A DNA stretch of 64,000 nt from Cellulomonas chitinilytica (GTDB taxonomy: Bacteria > Actinomycetota > Actinomycetes > Actinomycetales > Cellulomonadaceae): positions 62,001 through 126,000 of the forward strand of contig NZ_BONK01000008.1 in the NCBI RefSeq assembly GCF_016862675.1. Direction: 5' to 3'. This document shows, piece by piece, positions 1-8,235 of the stretch. The notes under the pieces are model-generated. The model made no database searches. It saw only the letters and a program-made list of their open reading frames with translations, and was not told the DNA's origin. Each line of letters starts with the position of its first letter. The stretch's first letter is position 1. The position numbers and the translations under genes were made by a program.

Positions 1-5
1 GGCTC

Positions 6-419
6 ATGGGCCGACGCGGCAACCTCACCCTCGCCTTCGCGACTGCCCGGGGTCGCGTCTCCGACGGGCCCGTCACCTTCGACACCGAGAGCTCGCAGGT
101 GCGTCGGGACGCATCGGTCGTCAACTCAATCGCGTTCCAGGACGGTCTCGACCTCGGTCTGAAGCTGCCGAGGGTGTTCCACTACGTCTGGTGCGGCACG
201 CCGACGCAGGGCCTGACCGGTGTGTTCACGGGCTGCCTCGTCAAGCTCACCGGGGGGCGGGCGGAGTGGGCCGAGGTTCGAGTCGTCTACGACGCCGAGC
301 CGGTGGGTCTCGGTGACGACCAGGACATCGTGGAGACGACGTACGCGTCGCAGCCCGAGCCGGAGCTCGACGTCAAGCCACGCCGTACTGCTACGGAGCG
401 GTCTGAGGATGGCAAGTAG
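6..419 (+). CDS. Hypothetical protein coupled to ImmA/IrrE-type peptidase (5' end may lie outside window)
   Basis: I do not recognise this 137-residue protein. The first ATG in frame is at base 6, but the frame is open to the window edge, so the true start may be further upstream. It has a hydrophobic-aromatic middle stretch (VFHYVWCG, about residues 57-64) followed by a segment rich in Gly and Leu, and a charged C-terminus; no signal peptide or membrane helix is evident. Its stop codon overlaps the start of the following XRE/ImmA-IrrE-type gene by 11 bases, so the two are very likely translated together and act in the same process. Such peptidases often cleave a partner regulator, but nothing in this sequence identifies it as that partner. 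Confidence 0.6.
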   Translation: MGRRGNLTLAFATARGRVSDGPVTFDTESSQVRRDASVVNSIAFQDGLDLGLKLPRVFHYVWCGTPTQGLTGVFTGCLVKLTGGRAEWAEVRVVYDAEPVGLGDDQDIVETTYASQPEPELDVKPRRTATERSEDGK

Positions 420-1512
420 GGGAGTCGGCCCGTTCTCCGGCCAGCGTCTCCGGCTCGCGCGTTTCCGTGCGAGCCTGACGGCGCGCGAGCTGGCGGAGCG
501 GGTCGGTGTCACGCCTTCGGCGATCTCTCAGTTCGAGACCGGTAGGGCAAAGCCCACCGCCGCCGTCGCTGCCGCACTCGCGTTGGCATGTGGAGTTCCG
601 GTTGCCTACTTCGACGCCCTGGGCCGGCAGATCTCGCCCAACGGGATGGATGGCACCCACTTCCGAAGCCTGCGGTCCACAACGAAGCAGGCGCGCGGGC
701 GCGCGTTCTACTGGGCCGAGGCCGCGCTTGATCTGTCGGAGGCTCTTGACGGTCACGTCGAGCTGCCGCGCCCGGACGTTCCGTCCTACCCGGTCTCCGG
801 TGATGCGCGCACGTCCGAGATCGAGCGATCAGCACAGGCTCTGCGTGAGCATTGGAGTCTGCCCGAGGGGCCCGTGTCGAACGTGATCCGGTTGCTGGAG
901 AGCCGCGGGGTCGTTGTCACGTTGCTCCCACTGGACGACCGGACGATCGACGGCTACTCCCACTTTCAGGGGTCGCGCCCAGTCGTCGTACTCACCTCGA
1001 CAAAGGGTGATGCTGGCCGCGCCCGGTTCGATGCTGCACACGAGGTGGGTCACCTGGTGTGCCACCCCGATGCGGACCCCGGCGGCGCACAAGAGAAGCA
1101 AGCGAACACGTTTGCTGCTGAGTTCTTGATGCCCCGCGTGCTAATCGCCCGCGAACTGCCACGACGCTTCGACCTCGACGCCTACGCGCGGCTGAAGCAC
1201 AAGTGGGGCGTCAGCATCCAAGCGCTGCTCTACCGCGCCCGCGAACTCGAAGTCATCACCGAGGCTGCATACCGGCGTTCGGTGATGACGATCAGTCGTG
1301 ACTTCGGGCGAAGCGCCGAGCCATACCCGTTGCCAGGTCGGGAGCATCCTCGTCTTCTCGCGCTCGCGGTCGAGGTGGCTGCACAGTCGGGTGTCGAGCG
1401 CGAGACGTTGGCCAACGAGGCCGGACTCACCCTCGACGACCTGGACTCGCTCACAGCGGAGCTCGAACGTCGTCCCGTTGTCGACGCGTACGCAACCGAT
1501 CAAGGTCGCTAA
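409..1512 (+). CDS. XRE-family HTH / ImmA-IrrE-type zinc metallopeptidase
   Basis: This 367-residue protein joins an N-terminal helix-turn-helix of the XRE type (about residues 8-60, with the typical VTPSAISQFETG recognition helix) to a zinc peptidase domain with an HEVGH motif at residues 211-215 and a downstream glutamate in the NTFAAEFLMP motif. That layout is the ImmA/IrrE (M78) family, whose members cleave repressors or antitoxins to switch on mobile-element or stress genes. I chose the ATG at 409 because it follows a GGAG-type site and begins the HTH domain; the longer open frame upstream is arginine/serine-rich and looks non-coding. It overlaps the preceding gene by 11 bases. The C-terminal ~90 residues are unassigned. 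It sits in an island with a type I restriction system, which suggests a regulatory or defence role. Confidence 0.85.
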   Translation: MASRGVGPFSGQRLRLARFRASLTARELAERVGVTPSAISQFETGRAKPTAAVAAALALACGVPVAYFDALGRQISPNGMDGTHFRSLRSTTKQARGRAFYWAEAALDLSEALDGHVELPRPDVPSYPVSGDARTSEIERSAQALREHWSLPEGPVSNVIRLLESRGVVVTLLPLDDRTIDGYSHFQGSRPVVVLTSTKGDAGRARFDAAHEVGHLVCHPDADPGGAQEKQANTFAAEFLMPRVLIARELPRRFDLDAYARLKHKWGVSIQALLYRARELEVITEAAYRRSVMTISRDFGRSAEPYPLPGREHPRLLALAVEVAAQSGVERETLANEAGLTLDDLDSLTAELERRPVVDAYATDQGR

Positions 1513-1650
1513 GCGACCGGCCCAGCGCCGGCAACGCGAGAGAGGCGGCCAATCAGGCCCAGCGTGGGAACTTACGGCGAGTAATCGGAGGCGACGGTGA
1601 CGCTGTCGGGAGGGCACTGTCACAGAGCTTGAGTCGGACACCTTGCACGC

Positions 1651-2034
1651 GTGATGACCACGCAGACAGAGCCAGGCGACACGTCCGAGCCTCCCAAGGA
1701 CAGTGTTGATGAACTGCATGCCAACGCGACGGGTGTGTGGGCCGTGCGCAGCACCTCAACCACGGTCTACTACTTGGACCTCGACCGACGCCGCCTGCTG
1801 CGGCTGCGGGGCGTGGGGAGCCCCGCCGGACCGTACGACGGGTGCTGGGTTCCACTCGTAAGCTTCGCGACCCTGGGTGGCGAACACGAGGTGGTCAGGG
1901 TCGGGGCGCGCAATGAGTTCTTGACCGACCCGGACGGGTGGGCAGCGTCCTACAGGTTCTGGATCCCGAGGATGTGCAGCCGCATCGACCGCGTCGACCG
2001 GGACGTCGCGGACGCGCTCTCGGAATCGGATTGA
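1651..2034 (+). CDS. Hypothetical protein
   Basis: This is an unrecognised 127-residue protein starting at GTG 1651 or ATG 1654. The middle reads as a compact beta-rich domain (alternating hydrophobic residues around TTVYYLDLDRRRLLRL) with several Trp and Tyr residues, and the C-terminus is acidic. There is no signal peptide, membrane helix or metal-binding cluster. It follows the ImmA/IrrE-type gene by 138 bases in the same direction, so it may or may not share its transcript. The ribosome binding site is weak. Confidence 0.55.
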   Translation: MMTTQTEPGDTSEPPKDSVDELHANATGVWAVRSTSTTVYYLDLDRRRLLRLRGVGSPAGPYDGCWVPLVSFATLGGEHEVVRVGARNEFLTDPDGWAASYRFWIPRMCSRIDRVDRDVADALSESD

Positions 2035-2214
2035 GGGCAGAGCCGACGCGCCCTGTGGCCAGTCTGGGGCTGCACACATCGAGGTCGGCGCTCGGTGTTG
2101 CAACCCTCCGGGCTGTCGCGCCTCCCAGGTGCTCGCCGCGCTCGAATGGCCTTCTTGGGCCTGACGACGAGCCGTTCCGACCCTTCGGGACGGTCGATCG
2201 TCGGACGCTGGCAC

Positions 2215-2360
2215 TCCCCGTTGGTCCGGTGGGCATGGGTCGAACATCCGATGCAGAACTGGCAGTTCATCCGATGTGCTGCTCGCGCCGTCTCGCGCAG
2301 CCTTGAGTCGCGGCCCGCCGCCCGGCGGAACGAAATCCAGCACACATGGAGAACCAAGGG
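2215..2360 (+). promoter_or_regulatory. Leader block A: repeated 10-bp motifs plus conserved 5'-UTR hairpin
   Basis: This block is also found at 4146-4288, in front of another gene. It contains three related 10-bp motifs (ggtccggtgg at 2223, catccgatgc at 2245, catccgatgt at 2268) spaced 22-23 bases, about two DNA turns. A small hairpin of 5 bp with a 4-base loop lies at 2315-2328, 33 bases before the start codon, and its sequence is identical in both copies. The rest of the 326-base gene-free stretch from 2035 shows nothing else I can name. Regulator-binding sites followed by a structured leader is my inference. Confidence 0.55.
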
Positions 2361-3071
2361 ATGTCCACCATCCGCACATCGCGCCCCAAGCCCGTTAGCC
2401 GACGGACGCACGCCGACCGCCTCCTCGACCGGCCCACCGAAACCGGACCGGCAACCGCCTCCGAGGCCTCCCGCTCCGTGGCGGCCGAGAACGTACGCGG
2501 CGTCTCACTCATCGTGGGTGACGAGAGGGTTCAAGAGGACCTCTGCGTCCTCATCAATGCGCTCTTGGCCAGCTCGGTCCCGGCCCATGTGCGCACGAAC
2601 CGGTCGCTCGCGGTGGATGGCACGGCCTGGGAAGTCTGCGGGGGGCTTGTGGCGCCGAACTGCCATGACGACGCGTCGCACGCCGCCGGCAAGGACGTTG
2701 GAGGGCGCCAGAAGAAGGAGGCGACGCTTCCCGAGTGGCGCGAGCGCCGGGAGCCGTGGCCGCCCGACAGCCGGCCCGTCTTTGCCACCGACCCGGACGT
2801 CCGGTCGGACCATCGCGGCTCGAACAGCCGCAGGGCGCCCGTGTACGTCGGCTACGAGTTGCACCTCGCCGTGCCGCGGCCGGACGCGCCAAGGAGCTGC
2901 GGCCTCGACCTCGAGGCCGCTGACGCACGGCCGGACACGATCATGTGGGACCGCGGCTTCTCGCGACGCTCGATCGTTCCGATGATCGACGGGTTGCCGT
3001 TCGGACTGTTCTACGACGCGCGCTCGCGCGTCGAGAGTTTCAGCGAGCCGTCCCGTGGGAAGTCCGTGTAG
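2361..3071 (+). CDS. Short DDE-transposase-like protein, truncated relative of the 12516-14381 product
   Basis: This 236-residue protein resembles the first half of the catalytic region of the 621-residue protein at 12516-14381. Shared landmarks are LAVDGTAWEVCG (Asp86, matching Asp168 there), the VYVGYELHLAV stretch and MWDRGF (Asp197, matching Asp329). It stops soon after the second aspartate, so the third acidic residue (Glu505 in the long protein), the cysteine-rich insertion and the N-terminal domain are all missing. It cannot be an active DDE transposase alone. The ATG at 2361 is preferred over 2346 because GGAG lies at the right distance and the start lines up with that of the 4289 gene, which has the same leader. 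It could be a decayed copy or a retained regulatory fragment; the intact leader, start and terminator favour a functional gene. Confidence 0.65.
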   Translation: MSTIRTSRPKPVSRRTHADRLLDRPTETGPATASEASRSVAAENVRGVSLIVGDERVQEDLCVLINALLASSVPAHVRTNRSLAVDGTAWEVCGGLVAPNCHDDASHAAGKDVGGRQKKEATLPEWRERREPWPPDSRPVFATDPDVRSDHRGSNSRRAPVYVGYELHLAVPRPDAPRSCGLDLEAADARPDTIMWDRGFSRRSIVPMIDGLPFGLFYDARSRVESFSEPSRGKSV

Positions 3072-3113
3072 CTGTCACTACGCGGGTACGTTCCCGGAAG
3101 TGGGTTGATCGCA

Positions 3114-3145
3114 AGGTGGGTCGGGCGTGTTCGCCCGGCCCACCT
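3114..3145. terminator. Hairpin terminator between convergent genes
   Basis: The arms at 3114-3127 and 3132-3145 form a 14-bp stem with one G-T wobble and a 4-base loop, followed on the plus strand by a T-richer stretch. It lies between the stop of the short transposase-like gene and the stop of the leftward gene at 3151, so it can serve both directions. Confidence 0.7.
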
Positions 3146-3150
3146 CTCGT

Positions 3151-3540
3151 TCATTCTCTGTCTTGCAGGTGGCGTCGGACGGCACGGATGAGCGTCGTCG
3201 TCTCGAGCCATTCTGATGCGGAAAGGTCGACGATGGTCGGCAGTCCGAGGTCCGCCAGGAGTTCTTCGCGGCTTGCGTGGCCCTGCTCGTGGGCGATGCG
3301 CAGCCCGATGTAGGTGTCGATGAGCTCGCACCCGTACAACCACACCGCCTGCTTGCCGAGCCCGTCCACGATGCAGAGCAGGTCGGAGGTCGAGAGTTCG
3401 TCGAGCGCCTGCACCTCGCCGCGCACGCTGAGCCAGAACGTGTGCTGAAGGACGCGGCGGTCGAACGTCCCCGGCACGATGCGTCGGGCCCAGTCCGGGA
3501 CGGTCTGCGGGGGCGGCGTGCCCTGTTCTTCGTTACTCAT
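3151..3540 (-). CDS. Hypothetical protein
   Basis: This is an unrecognised 129-residue protein read leftward. I start it at the ATG at 3540 (MSNEEQG), because residues before this point in the open frame are arginine- and serine-rich and look non-coding. From about residue 20 it has a dense pattern of hydrophobic and charged residues suggesting an all-alpha cytoplasmic domain, with acidic stretches such as ELSTSDLLCIVDGLGKQ. There is no signal peptide or membrane helix. It is convergent with the short transposase-like gene and divergent from the 3705 gene, so it has its own promoter, which I cannot place. Confidence 0.55.
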   Translation of the reverse strand: MSNEEQGTPPPQTVPDWARRIVPGTFDRRVLQHTFWLSVRGEVQALDELSTSDLLCIVDGLGKQAVWLYGCELIDTYIGLRIAHEQGHASREELLADLGLPTIVDLSASEWLETTTLIRAVRRHLQDRE

Positions 3541-3704
3541 GAACGGAACGTGTTCGACGCAATCCAGGTGGCATTCGCACCCGGAGAACGTCCGGCCTTG
3601 TGACACCGACTGCCGCCGCGAGTGGTGATGTGTGAGCGCGTTCGCGCGCTTCGCACGACCGGCGGCAAGACCGCCGTCGGGGTGCCAAGCCCCTCGGAGG
3701 GCGC

Positions 3705-4019
3705 ATGTCCACAACCAATCCCATCGTCGGCGACCCGGTCGCCGCCAAGCAGCTTCGACTGGCGGCGCTGCTCGACTGGCGTCAGATGGTCGGCTCGGCC
3801 TGGGCGGAGCGGATCTCGCACGACCTGTCCGGCGTCGAGGACCTGACCACCGAGCTCCTGCTGGTGGAGCTGGCAATCGCCGAGCAGTGGCCCGGCGACA
3901 TCGAGGTGTGGATGCGTGAGTGGATCGTGGCTGACGCCACGAAGCTGCACGACCCGGCCCAGTGGCGCGGGGACTGCAGCGTCTGTGTCGCATTGGGTGG
4001 GCCGTTCGAGGCTGCCTAA
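3705..4019 (+). CDS. Small acidic hypothetical protein
   Basis: This is an unrecognised 104-residue acidic, probably helical cytoplasmic protein with three tryptophans in the first half and a CSVC motif near the C-terminus. The start is well supported by GGAGG six bases before ATG 3705. It is followed 12 bases after its stop by a strong perfect hairpin, so it appears to be a single-gene transcript. It lies between two orphan genes and the restriction operon. No family or function can be assigned. Confidence 0.6.
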   Translation: MSTTNPIVGDPVAAKQLRLAALLDWRQMVGSAWAERISHDLSGVEDLTTELLLVELAIAEQWPGDIEVWMREWIVADATKLHDPAQWRGDCSVCVALGGPFEAA

Positions 4020-4031
4020 CCGTGACGCACG

Positions 4032-4062
4032 AGGAGGGCGGGATCGATGATCCCGCCCTCCT
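4032..4062 (+). terminator. Perfect 14-bp hairpin terminator
   Basis: The arms 4032-4045 and 4049-4062 are perfectly complementary around a 3-base GAT loop. There is no T-tract, which is common in high-GC actinobacteria. Both the arm sequence and the loop-flanking GATC resemble the hairpin after the next gene (4827-4856). Confidence 0.8.
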
Positions 4063-4145
4063 TCACGTCTCTCCAACGGCGCGACGCGTGCAACGCCGGG
4101 CGGCCGCTTGGTGCCCGCCGGGGGACGTCGCGGGCGGTCCGGCAT

Positions 4146-4288
4146 CCCCCGAATGTCCGATGGCGTGGGTCGAACATCCCATGCCGAACTGGACGAACCT
4201 CCGATGTGCCGCGGCCGGTGCCTCACGCAGTCTGGTGTCAACGGCCCGCCGCCCGGCGGCCCACGAGAACCCCAGGAGAACGAGCAAC
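4146..4288 (+). promoter_or_regulatory. Leader block B: second copy of the block at 2215-2360
   Basis: The block carries tgtccgatgg at 4154, catcccatgc at 4175 and cctccgatgt at 4198 (spacing 21 and 23), the shared tgggtcgaac stretch, and the same 5-bp hairpin at 4246-4259, 30 bases before the start codon. The genes behind blocks A and B share similar first ~14 residues but are otherwise unrelated, so the block including the start region seems to have been duplicated onto different genes. Confidence 0.6.
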
Positions 4289-4759
4289 ATGACCATCACC
4301 CTCGACCCGCGCCGCCACCCCGTCACCCGCCCCAGCAACGGAACGGTGGATCACACCCGGGGCGCGTGGACTCTTCGCGTGTCAACCGAGCATGAGGAGG
4401 ACGCTCTGCTGCCCTTCCCTGAGAACGACTTCATGCTCGAAGTCCTGACCGCCGAGCGAACCAATGGAGGTTGGATCGTGCGGGGCTGGACAGACTCTGA
4501 CGAGGACCGGCCAGTCGGCGAACCCGAGTTCGCGCTCGCGCTGCCGGGCACTGACCGCGACTGGCGCGATGCCTGCGAGGCGGTCGTCGATGCTCTGGGG
4601 ATGACCATCCCCATCGGCGGTATCGAGTTCGAGGATGGCACGCAGGTCTACGTCGTGACACACATCGCGTGGGTCCCGAGTGCGAGGTTCCACGAGCCCA
4701 AGTGGGCGTACGGACGACCGGCCAACTTCGACTGGTCCGACGACTATCTCAAGTGGTAG
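4289..4759 (+). CDS. Hypothetical protein behind leader block B
   Basis: This is an unrecognised 156-residue acidic protein. ATG 4289 follows AGGAG by 11 bases and aligns with the start of the 2361 gene in the duplicated leader. The N-terminus (MTITLDPRRHPVTRP) resembles that of the 2361 product, but from residue ~20 onward the two diverge. The body alternates hydrophobic and acidic residues (ALALPGTDRDWRDACEAVVD), ends in a Trp/Tyr-rich tail, and has no signal peptide or membrane helix. A hairpin terminator follows. Its position just before hsdM suggests island cargo. Confidence 0.6.
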   Translation: MTITLDPRRHPVTRPSNGTVDHTRGAWTLRVSTEHEEDALLPFPENDFMLEVLTAERTNGGWIVRGWTDSDEDRPVGEPEFALALPGTDRDWRDACEAVVDALGMTIPIGGIEFEDGTQVYVVTHIAWVPSARFHEPKWAYGRPANFDWSDDYLKW

Positions 4760-4826
4760 TTCCCGCTTCGGGCGCAGCGTTTGTGCTGCTCGGGCGGGCC
4801 GCCTGGGCCGGCCGTGATGGATGAGG

Positions 4827-4856
4827 AGGACGGGATCACGCAAATGATCCCATCCT
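4827..4856 (+). terminator. Hairpin terminator before hsdM
   Basis: The arms 4827-4838 and 4845-4856 pair at 11 of 12 positions around a 6-base loop. The sequence is visibly related to the hairpin at 4032-4062 (both are gaggagg-acgggatc / gatccc types), which suggests that gene-plus-terminator units were duplicated in this island. Confidence 0.65.
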
Positions 4857-4924
4857 TCGCTACGTCGGTCAGCCGGCCGGGGTGAACCCCGCGGGTCCCG
4901 GCCGTGCCGGCCCGCTGCCGTCAC

Positions 4925-4980
4925 TACGATCGGACGGACGCGCGGCACGGCTTGCGTGGGGTCAGCGCCGCAGGCGCTGA
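4925..4980 (+). promoter_or_regulatory. Candidate hsdM promoter and operator
   Basis: A TACGAT hexamer at 4925-4930 is a plausible -10 element. A perfect inverted repeat with 8-bp arms (TCAGCGCC / GGCGCTGA at 4962-4969 and 4973-4980) and a 3-base centre follows, 25 bases before the hsdM start. Its position between TSS and start codon would suit a repressor site or a 5'-UTR hairpin limiting hsdM expression. No -35 box is clear. Confidence 0.4.
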
Positions 4981-5005
4981 GGTGCTTGACCAGCAAAGGA
5001 GCAGC

Positions 5006-6970
5006 ATGTCGCAGCCGCAGGGCTTCCAGGACAAGGTCGCGTTCATCTGGAAGGTCGCCGACAAGCTGCGCGGCTCGTTCAAGCAGCACGAGTACGGCTC
5101 GATCATGCTGCCGCTGCTCGTCCTGCGACGCCTGGACGCCGTCCTGGAGCCGACCAAGTCAGCGGTGCTGCGCCAGGCGCAGTCCTACGGCGACAAGTCG
5201 CTCGGCCCGGGGGAGGACTTCGTCCTAAAGGGCATCGCCGGCGTGCCGTTCTACAACCTGTCGCCGCTGACGTTCCGCACGATGCTGGCCGACGACAAGA
5301 ACGTCGCAGAGAACCTGCACGCCTACATCGGTGGGCTGTCCCCGGCCGCGTTCGAGATCATCGAGCGCTACGACTTCACCGGCAAGGTCGCCCGCATGGA
5401 CGCCGCCGGGATCCTCTACGGGGTGCTGTCGGACTTCGCCGACCTGCACGTCGGCCCCGGTGAGGTCTCAAACGAGGCGATGGGGCACATCTTCGAGGAA
5501 CTCCTGCGGAAGTTCTCCGAGATGAGCAACGAGACCGCAGGAGAGCACTACACCCCGCGAGAGGTCATCCGCCTGGTCGTCGATCTGCTGCTCTCCGGGC
5601 AGACGGCGCACGCGATCGAGGGAGCCACCGTGCCCGTTCGCACGGTGTACGACCCGGCTGCCGGCACCGGCGGCATGCTCACCGCAGCGCTGGAACGCAT
5701 CCAAGACCTCAACAGCACCGCGAAGGTGCAGGTCTACGGGCAGGAGCTCAACCCTGAGACCTGGGCCATCGCCCGCTCGGACCTGCTCATCCAGGACGTC
5801 GGCGCGGACAACATGGCGTTCGGTAACTCCCTGACCCAGGACGCCTACCCGCACACCAAGTTCGACTACATGCTTGCAAACCCCCCGTATGGGGTGGACT
5901 GGAAGAGCTATGCCAAGCCCATCCAGGACGAGGCCGACACCCACGGGTTCGCCGGCCGGTTCGGCGCCGGCCTGCCCCGAGTCTCCGATGGATCGTTCCT
6001 GTTCCTTCAACACATGCTCTCGAAGATGAAGTCAGGCTCGCGGGTTGGGATCGTGCTGTCCGGGTCCCCGCTGTTCTCCGGTGCGGCCGGGTCGGGAGAG
6101 TCGGAGATCCGCCGCTGGATCATCGAGAACGATTGGCTGGAGGGCATCGTCGCCCTGCCCGACCAGATGTTCTACAACACCGGCATCTCCACCTACGTGT
6201 GGATCCTGACCAACACCAAACCTACCCACCGTGCAGGGCACGTCGCACTGGTCGACGGACGCGAGCTGTTCACCAAGATGCGGAAGTCCCTGGGAGACAA
6301 GCGCAAGTACGTCACCGACGACGCCATCGACCAGATCGTGCGACTGTACGACGACCTGCCCGACGACCCTCGGGTCAAGTTGCTGCCAAACGAGACGTTT
6401 GGGTTCCAGCGCATCACGGTCGAACGTCCCCTGCGTCGGCGGTGGGAGTTCACCGACGAGGTCCTCGACTTCCTGCCCGAGAAGGCGCGTGCCGTGTTCG
6501 CGCCTTCGGCGGGGACTGCCGTCGCGACCGAGCGTGAGTTCAAGGTGCTGGTGGACGGCATGGCCGCTGTCGCCGGCGGTCTGGACGCCAAGACCCAGCG
6601 AGCGATCCTGAAGGCCGCCGCGGTGTACGACGAGAACGCAGCCCCGGTCCTCAAAAAGGGAGCGCCCGAGCCCGACGCGGACCTGCGTGACTTCGAGAAC
6701 ATCCCACTGCCCGCGGGGTACATCGCCATGTCCGACGAGCAGCGTGCCAAGGCCCTGCACGAAGCGGCCGAGACCCACCTGCACGACGAGATCCATCCGT
6801 ACGTCCCCGACGCCTGGATCGACCACGGCAAGGCGAAGATCGGCTACGAGGTCCCGTTAACGCGCCAGTTCTACGTCTACATGCCGCCCCGGCACGTAGA
6901 AGAGATCGCCAATGAGATTCGCGACCTCGAGGCTCAGATCCAGGAGTGGATGAAGGGACTCGGGTTGTGA
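5006..6970 (+). CDS. hsdM: Type I restriction-modification system, DNA methyltransferase subunit
   Basis: This is a 654-residue N6-adenine methyltransferase of a type I restriction-modification complex, working with HsdS for target recognition. An N-terminal helical HsdM domain (about 1-150) is followed by the SAM-dependent methylase core with motif I DPAAGTGG near residue 216 and the catalytic NPPYG near residue 292. The C-terminal part (about 450-654) fits the usual HsdM tail that contacts HsdS. ATG 5006 follows AAGGAG at the right distance, and the frame upstream is unrelated. The stop overlaps the hsdS start (GTGA), so M and S are made in step. All motifs are intact, so methylation activity is expected. 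Confidence 0.96.
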   Translation: MSQPQGFQDKVAFIWKVADKLRGSFKQHEYGSIMLPLLVLRRLDAVLEPTKSAVLRQAQSYGDKSLGPGEDFVLKGIAGVPFYNLSPLTFRTMLADDKNVAENLHAYIGGLSPAAFEIIERYDFTGKVARMDAAGILYGVLSDFADLHVGPGEVSNEAMGHIFEELLRKFSEMSNETAGEHYTPREVIRLVVDLLLSGQTAHAIEGATVPVRTVYDPAAGTGGMLTAALERIQDLNSTAKVQVYGQELNPETWAIARSDLLIQDVGADNMAFGNSLTQDAYPHTKFDYMLANPPYGVDWKSYAKPIQDEADTHGFAGRFGAGLPRVSDGSFLFLQHMLSKMKSGSRVGIVLSGSPLFSGAAGSGESEIRRWIIENDWLEGIVALPDQMFYNTGISTYVWILTNTKPTHRAGHVALVDGRELFTKMRKSLGDKRKYVTDDAIDQIVRLYDDLPDDPRVKLLPNETFGFQRITVERPLRRRWEFTDEVLDFLPEKARAVFAPSAGTAVATEREFKVLVDGMAAVAGGLDAKTQRAILKAAAVYDENAAPVLKKGAPEPDADLRDFENIPLPAGYIAMSDEQRAKALHEAAETHLHDEIHPYVPDAWIDHGKAKIGYEVPLTRQFYVYMPPRHVEEIANEIRDLEAQIQEWMKGLGL

Positions 6971-8235
6971 TCCATGAGCCGACAGCCCCGCTCGGGTGGC
7001 GTCGAGTTCCACTCTGGACATTTGCCCGCCGCGTCGAGCGATCAGGGTTTCCTGATGAGCAACTGCTTAGCGTCTACCGCGACTGGGGCGTCGTCAGGCG
7101 CGCCGACCGTGACGACAACTTCAATGTGGCGAGCGACGACCTCAGTTCGTACAAACTGGTCCGTCGAGGCGATCTTGTTCTCAACAAGATGAAGACGTGG
7201 CAAGGTTCTCTCGGTGTATCTGAGTACGACGGCATTGTGAGCCCGGCGTACTTCGTGTGTGAACTTTCGCCAGCCGTGCACGGCCGGTTTGTGCACCATC
7301 TCCTGCGCTCGAGCTACACGACCGCGAGATTCGCGGCCGCATCGAAGGGGATTCGCCCAAACCAATGGGATTTGCCGTTCGACGAACTCCGAGCAATGAA
7401 CGTCGCGATTCCGCCGATTGACGAGCAGCGGCGGATCGCTGATTTCCTCGATGGCCAGGTCGCCGGCCTCGACGGCGCGATAGCAGCTCGTTCACGGCAA
7501 CTTGCACTAATCACGGACTTGGAACTCGAGTACCGGCGGGTGATGACAACCACAGGCGGGTTCGGTGCGGCGACGCGACCCACTGGGATCGCGTGGATGC
7601 CGGAGATTCAGTCGAAGTGGGCCGTGCGGCGACTCGCCGGACTCTTTGCAACGGGGAGTGGGACAACCCCCCGCTCAGACCGACTGGAATACTACGGCGG
7701 CGGTCGCCGATGGGTAACGTCCGGAGATCTTCGCGACGGCCCCATCGCCATTGAAGGGGCGCAGGTGACAGCGGCCGCCCTCCGGGATCACTCGGCGCTG
7801 AAGTTGTACCCGGCCGGGACGCTCGTAGTGGCGATGTACGGGGCGACTGTTGGCCGCGCGGGCATTCTGCAGGCCGAGGCATGCACGAATCAGGCGTGCT
7901 GCGCGTTGAGACCGACTGGCGAACTGGACCCAGTGTTCGCATTCCACTGGCTGGTCGCGCATCGGTCCGAGATCTTGGGTCTGGCCGCTGGTGGCGGTCA
8001 GCCAAACATCAGCCAGCAGGTCGTAAGGTCGTTACTCCTCCCTGTCCCGCCCGTAGATGCGCAGGAGCGGATCGTGCGCGAGATCGAACTGCGAGCTGCT
8101 GACGCGAACCGATGGTCAGAACAGCTGCTGGCTCAATCGCGCGCGCTGGCGGAGTACAAGCAGGCACTGATCACCGCGACAGTCACGGGGGAGTTCGACG
8201 TAGCGACGGCGTCCTCGAGGAGTCTCCCCGCGTGA
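6967..8235 (+). CDS. hsdS: Type I restriction-modification system, specificity subunit
   Basis: This 422-residue DNA-recognition subunit has two target recognition domains. The first spans about residues 10-145 and ends in the conserved region with PPIDEQRRIADFL; the second spans about 195-360 and ends in PVPPVDAQERIV. Each is followed by a helical spacer of the kind that sets the distance between the two halves of the bipartite target. I place the start at GTG 6967, which overlaps the hsdM stop by 4 bases and has GAAGGGA 9 bases before it; GTG 6946 would sit directly on a purine run. Target recognition domains vary quickly, so the recognised sequence cannot be read from the protein. Confidence 0.93.
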   Translation: MIHEPTAPLGWRRVPLWTFARRVERSGFPDEQLLSVYRDWGVVRRADRDDNFNVASDDLSSYKLVRRGDLVLNKMKTWQGSLGVSEYDGIVSPAYFVCELSPAVHGRFVHHLLRSSYTTARFAAASKGIRPNQWDLPFDELRAMNVAIPPIDEQRRIADFLDGQVAGLDGAIAARSRQLALITDLELEYRRVMTTTGGFGAATRPTGIAWMPEIQSKWAVRRLAGLFATGSGTTPRSDRLEYYGGGRRWVTSGDLRDGPIAIEGAQVTAAALRDHSALKLYPAGTLVVAMYGATVGRAGILQAEACTNQACCALRPTGELDPVFAFHWLVAHRSEILGLAAGGGQPNISQQVVRSLLLPVPPVDAQERIVREIELRAADANRWSEQLLAQSRALAEYKQALITATVTGEFDVATASSRSLPA

